From Caulobacteraceae bacterium (lineage in GTDB: Bacteria; Pseudomonadota; Alphaproteobacteria; Caulobacterales; Caulobacteraceae): a stretch of 64,000 bases of DNA. The position numbers and the translations under genes are program-made. Of the stretch, positions 60,767-64,000 are shown in pieces (the stretch's first letter is position 1; the number at the start of each line of letters is the position of its first letter). Under the pieces are notes generated by a model. That model ran no database searches, was not told the DNA's origin, and saw only the letters and a list, made by a program, of their open reading frames with translations. Location of the stretch: contig CANGCO010000006.1 in assembly GCA_947452365.1 (NCBI GenBank), positions 1 to 64,000 of the forward strand. The letters are read 5' to 3'.

Positions 60767-62587
60767 ATGACCGATCCGGACGATCCGCAAACCCCGCCTT
60801 GGGCCAGTGATCTGGGGGCCAGTGAACTGGGCGACAATGAACCAGCCGAGCGCGATACGGCGACGCAGGATATGTTTGGCGCGCCGGTGGCGGCGGCTGC
60901 GCCAGCCCCGCTTGACCCCAATGCCGCCTATCAGGTTCTGGCCCGCAAATATCGGCCGCGCACTTTTGAGGACCTGATTGGCCAAGAAGCCATGGTCCGC
61001 ACCCTGGCCAATGCGTTTTCCTCTGGGCGCATTGCCCATGCCTTTATGCTGACGGGCGTGCGCGGGGTCGGCAAGACCACGACGGCACGGCTCTTGGCGC
61101 GGGCGCTGAATTTCGACAGTGACTCCCAACACGGGCCCAGTGTGGGTCTGACCGCCGAGGGCCGTCATTGCCGCGCCATTATTGATGGTCGGCACATGGA
61201 TGTGCTGGAGCTGGATGCCGCCAGCCGTACCGGCGTCGATGATATGCGCGACCTGTTGGACAGTGTGCGCTATGGCCCGGTTGAGGCGCGCTACAAGGTC
61301 TATGTGATCGACGAAGTACACATGCTGTCCAAGGGCGCATTTAATGCCCTGCTCAAGACGCTGGAAGAGCCGCCGCCGCACGCCAAATTCATTTTTGCCA
61401 CCACCGAAATCCGCAAGGTTCCGGTCACCATCCTGTCGCGCTGCCAACGCTTTGACCTGCGCCGGGTCGAGCCGGATGTGCTGGTTAAGCACCTAGACAA
61501 GATCTGCAAGGCCGAGGGCGCCCTGGTCGATGCCGATGGTCTGGCCCTGATTGCCCGCGCCGCTGAAGGCTCAGTGCGCGATGGTCTGTCCTTACTGGAC
61601 CAGGCCATTGTCCAGGCCGATCGTGGTCAGGTGGTTGGGTTTGACATTGTCCGCGACATGTTGGGCCTGGCCGACCGGGCCCAGACCATTGCCCTGTTTG
61701 AACAGGTCCTGGGCGGCGATGTCGCCACGGCCATGACGACTTATCGGACCCTTTACGGGTTTGGCGCGGATCCGGCCGTGATCATGATGGACCTGCTGGA
61801 ACATTGCCACGCTTCCTCGATCGCCAAGGTCTTGGGGCCAGATGCCCTTGCCCTGCCCAAGGACCAGTCGGCGCGGCTCGCGGCCGTGGGGGCCCAGGTC
61901 TCGGCCGGCAGCTTAGCGCGGGTCTGGCAGATGCTGCTCAAGGCGCATGAGGAAACCCAGCGTGCGCCCGATCCCAAGGCCGCCGCCGAAATGGCCCTGA
62001 TCCGCCTGTGCTATGCCTCCAGCCTGCCTGGCCCCGAAGAGGCGCTCAAGGCGCTGCGCTCAGGCGATAACTCTGGCGGTGCGCCCAGTGGTGGGACGAG
62101 TGGCGGGCCTGGCGGGGGTTCAGGGTCTGGTAGCGCGGCGCGGATGATGGCGGCACCGGCGACCATGGCCAATGCCTCGGCCGTGCCCAATCTGCAATCT
62201 TTTGAAGATGTGGTGAGCCTGATTACGGCCAGGCGCGATGTGGGACTAAAACTGGATGTCGAGCGCTATATGCGCCCGATCGCCTTTCGCCAGGGCGCGA
62301 TTACGTTCGAGCCCGCGCCCGGCGCGCCCAATAGCCTGGCCCAGCGCTTGTCGCAGCGGCTAAAGGAATGGACCGGCCAGCCTTGGCTGGTTGCCGCCGA
62401 GGGCGCTGGCGGCGCGGAAAGCCTTTTGGAGCGGGAAAAGCGCGAAGATGGCGATCTGCGGCTAGCGGTTGCGGCCGATCCCTTTGTGCAATCGGTCATG
62501 AGCGCTTTTCCGGGCACAGAAATCACAGAAATCCGCACCCTGATCCTATCGGCTGAATCGGCCCCGCAAGAGGCCGAGGAGGACTGA
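60767..62587 (+). CDS. dnaX: DNA polymerase III tau/gamma subunit
   Basis: A 606-residue clamp-loader ATPase subunit. RKYRPRTFEDLIGQEAMVRTLANAF, Walker A GVRGVGKTTTARLLARALN, Walker B VIDEVHMLSKGAFNALLKTLEEPPPH and ILSRCQRFDLRRVE are the conserved blocks, followed by a Gly/Ser-rich linker (GGAPSGGTSGGPGGGSGSGS) and the C-terminal tau domain. In E. coli-type DnaX a four-Cys zinc module follows Walker A; here that stretch reads SVGLTAEGRHCRAI with one Cys, so zinc is probably not bound. The start ATG at 60767 has no good RBS. recR follows directly. Confidence 0.93.
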   Translation: MTDPDDPQTPPWASDLGASELGDNEPAERDTATQDMFGAPVAAAAPAPLDPNAAYQVLARKYRPRTFEDLIGQEAMVRTLANAFSSGRIAHAFMLTGVRGVGKTTTARLLARALNFDSDSQHGPSVGLTAEGRHCRAIIDGRHMDVLELDAASRTGVDDMRDLLDSVRYGPVEARYKVYVIDEVHMLSKGAFNALLKTLEEPPPHAKFIFATTEIRKVPVTILSRCQRFDLRRVEPDVLVKHLDKICKAEGALVDADGLALIARAAEGSVRDGLSLLDQAIVQADRGQVVGFDIVRDMLGLADRAQTIALFEQVLGGDVATAMTTYRTLYGFGADPAVIMMDLLEHCHASSIAKVLGPDALALPKDQSARLAAVGAQVSAGSLARVWQMLLKAHEETQRAPDPKAAAEMALIRLCYASSLPGPEEALKALRSGDNSGGAPSGGTSGGPGGGSGSGSAARMMAAPATMANASAVPNLQSFEDVVSLITARRDVGLKLDVERYMRPIAFRQGAITFEPAPGAPNSLAQRLSQRLKEWTGQPWLVAAEGAGGAESLLEREKREDGDLRLAVAADPFVQSVMSAFPGTEITEIRTLILSAESAPQEAEED

Positions 62588-63193
62588 TTGGCTGCGGCAG
62601 GTCCCGAAATTGAGCGACTGATCGCGCTTCTGTCCAAACTGCCCGGCCTTGGCCCGCGCTCGGCGCGGCGGGCGGCCTTGGCCTTGCTCAAGCGGCGCGA
62701 GCAGCTCTTACTGCCCCTTACCCAGGCCATGAGCGATGCAGCCGATCGTGTCCGGGCCTGTGGCACCTGCGGCGCGCTCGATACCTGCGATCCGTGTGCG
62801 ATCTGCGCCGATGGTTCGCGCGATGGCCGCATGATCTGTGTGGTTGAGGAGGTTGGCGGCCTTTGGGCATTAGAGCGCGGCGGCACGTTTCGCGGCCGCT
62901 ATCATGTGCTTGGCGGCCTATTATCGGCCCTAGACGGGGTAGGGCCCGAGGCCTTGCGGGTTGAGGAACTGATCGGCCGGGTGGACGAGTCCGAGGTGCG
63001 CGAAGTTATTTTGGCCCTACCCGCAACCGTCGATGGTCAGACCACGGCGCATTATCTGGCCGACCGGCTGGCAGGCGCGGGCAATTCGGTTTCAGTGACC
63101 ATGCTGGCCCGCGGCGTACCCGTCGGCGGCGAGCTTGACTGGCTCGATGACGGCACGATTGCCCAGGCCCTGCGGGCCAGACGCCCCGCCTAA
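62588..63193 (+). CDS. recR: Recombination mediator RecR
   Basis: A 201-residue RecR, which with RecO loads RecA at SSB-coated single-strand gaps. [26 protein letters not shown] is the N-terminal helix-hairpin-helix, [18 protein letters not shown] the four-Cys zinc finger, and [12 protein letters not shown] plus [17 protein letters not shown] the Toprim domain. The start is TTG immediately after the dnaX TGA, with AGGAGG upstream, so expression is coupled. In many bacteria ybaB lies between dnaX and recR; here there is no room for it. Confidence 0.95.
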   Translation: MAAAGPEIERLIALLSKLPGLGPRSARRAALALLKRREQLLLPLTQAMSDAADRVRACGTCGALDTCDPCAICADGSRDGRMICVVEEVGGLWALERGGTFRGRYHVLGGLLSALDGVGPEALRVEELIGRVDESEVREVILALPATVDGQTTAHYLADRLAGAGNSVSVTMLARGVPVGGELDWLDDGTIAQALRARRPA

Positions 63194-63200
63194 GGCAAGC

Positions 63201-64000
63201 TCAGGCCGCCTTGGCCAATTGCTCGATAATATCGGCGGGGAAGGGGCTGTTAAAGGCCGACATGCCTAGGTTCTGACGGATGGTCGCAATCGGCTGGTCC
63301 CAGACCGCCTGCCAATCGAGCGGGATCAAGGAGGCACTGCGCCGACCATGGGTCCAGGCCCCCAAGACGGTTTCCAGCACAAAGGGCAGGGCACCCGGAT
63401 TGTCTGAGGCCGCCGCGCCCGTCGCAACCACGGCCAAGAACATGGCCGAATAGCCATGGCCGCACTGGGCCAATTGAAACGCCGAAATGCCAACCTCGTG
63501 CAGGGCAGTCAGTTCATAGCCTGCCAGCAAATGGATCAGGTCATGCGATTGCAGCATGCGCGTATTGATAAAATCGTGTGGCGCGGCCAGGCTGGACAGG
63601 GCTAGAACGTCGCGATCAAGCACTTCAAGATCAAAGCCATTATCGACGATCTGGCGATAAAACGCATGGCCGAGCGAGCCTTCGGGGCAGATGGCTAGGC
63701 TTTCCAGATCAAATTGGGGCGGCAGGCCCTTGGCAGCGGTTTCGCGTACATTAGGATAGGCATAATAGGCGACGCCCAGTCGCGCCGAAAAGGCCTCGGA
63801 CAGGTGCCTGCCTAGATCGGCTGTGCGGGCCGTGACATCCAGCGCACCGCCGCCGCCGGAACCGGACGCATTGACCAGGGCCCAGAACGGGTCCCACACG
63901 GCATCGGGCACCCGCGCCTCGCCGTGATCGGCAATATCAATCTCGGGGCCACCAACCGCCTCGCCCTGCCAGCCGAGCGCTGCAGCATCATAGGTTCGCG
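63201..64000 (-). CDS. coq4: Coq4-family protein, 5' end outside the window
   Basis: A ubiquinone-biosynthesis scaffold homologue. SHDLIHLLAGYELTALHEVG is the HDxxH-x11-E zinc motif of Coq4, followed by FQLAQCGHGYS. The ORF track starts at GTG 63911, but the frame continues open to the window edge (GEAVGGPEIDIADHGEAR precedes it in frame), so the gene is partial at its 5' end. It is convergent with recR, seven bases apart. Together with coq7 it shows the organism makes ubiquinone. Confidence 0.85.
   Translation of the reverse strand, partial: RTYDAAALGWQGEAVGGPEIDIADHGEARVPDAVWDPFWALVNASGSGGGGALDVTARTADLGRHLSEAFSARLGVAYYAYPNVRETAAKGLPPQFDLESLAICPEGSLGHAFYRQIVDNGFDLEVLDRDVLALSSLAAPHDFINTRMLQSHDLIHLLAGYELTALHEVGISAFQLAQCGHGYSAMFLAVVATGAAASDNPGALPFVLETVLGAWTHGRRSASLIPLDWQAVWDQPIATIRQNLGMSAFNSPFPADIIEQLAKAA

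Noticed and set aside
1-64000. CRISPR arrays, IS elements, prophage
   Set aside because: I saw no regularly spaced repeats, transposase motifs or phage structural genes on either strand.

Overview
The window looks like the chromosome of an alphaproteobacterium, most likely of the Caulobacterales. The evidence is a GcrA cell-cycle regulator, a MucR/Ros regulator and the block argD-argF-hslO, apaG-metZ, dcd, with ffs-dnaX-recR further on. Base composition is moderately GC-rich, with AT-rich islands at about 1-500, 3400-3720, 7980-8120 and 38950-39480. By my hand count about half of the genes end in TAG, and five convergent gene pairs overlap tail to tail in the same CTAG tetranucleotide. No insertion sequence, integrase or CRISPR array was seen.

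Region 1 (1-4936) is a cassette of five exported proteins that I cannot assign to a known system: a large protein cut by the window edge, two paralogous helical secreted proteins, a small lipoprotein, and a Ser/Gly/Ala-rich secreted protein. It is followed by a decayed SDR remnant and a Tat-exported alanine-racemase-like enzyme (5.0-6.6 kb).

Region 2 (6.7-23.0 kb) is a surface-polysaccharide island. It holds two FkbM methyltransferases, two paralogous GT2 glycosyltransferases, RfbF and RfbH (CDP-3,6-dideoxyhexose pathway), a NeuB-like synthase, two extended SDRs, and a tightly overlapping minus-strand operon of a ThDP-dependent acetolactate-synthase-like enzyme, classical SDRs (one with its middle deleted), a TIM-barrel isomerase and a PhyH-type dioxygenase. 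RfbF, RfbH and an IlvB-like enzyme together resemble the yersiniose pathway, so a branched CDP-sugar is a reasonable guess.

Region 3 (23.2-44.5 kb) is mostly catabolic and accessory. It has a FAD monooxygenase/SDR/FAH operon with a divergent TetR regulator, a YghU-type glutathione transferase, a thiolase, a DUF1295 reductase-like membrane protein, a SnoaL-like protein, a carotenoid oxygenase, an MpaB-type oxygenase, a diverged OGT/SPINDLY-like protein, a DHA2 efflux pump and a CYP153-like P450. Among them are an XRE/S24-like regulator split by one amber codon, mucR downstream of a 590-bp AT-rich region, cheW, rsuA and an rRNA-type methyltransferase.

Region 4 (44.5-64.0 kb) is mainly housekeeping: coq7-dsbB, a YqaA-like membrane protein, two chemoreceptors flanking tRNA-Leu(CAA) (one cytoplasmic with three tandem PAS units), gcrA, an ABC-2 permease, argD-argF-hslO, metZ-apaG, dcd, a MATE pump, the SRP RNA gene with a recognisable promoter, dnaX-recR, and a Coq4-like gene that runs off the right edge.
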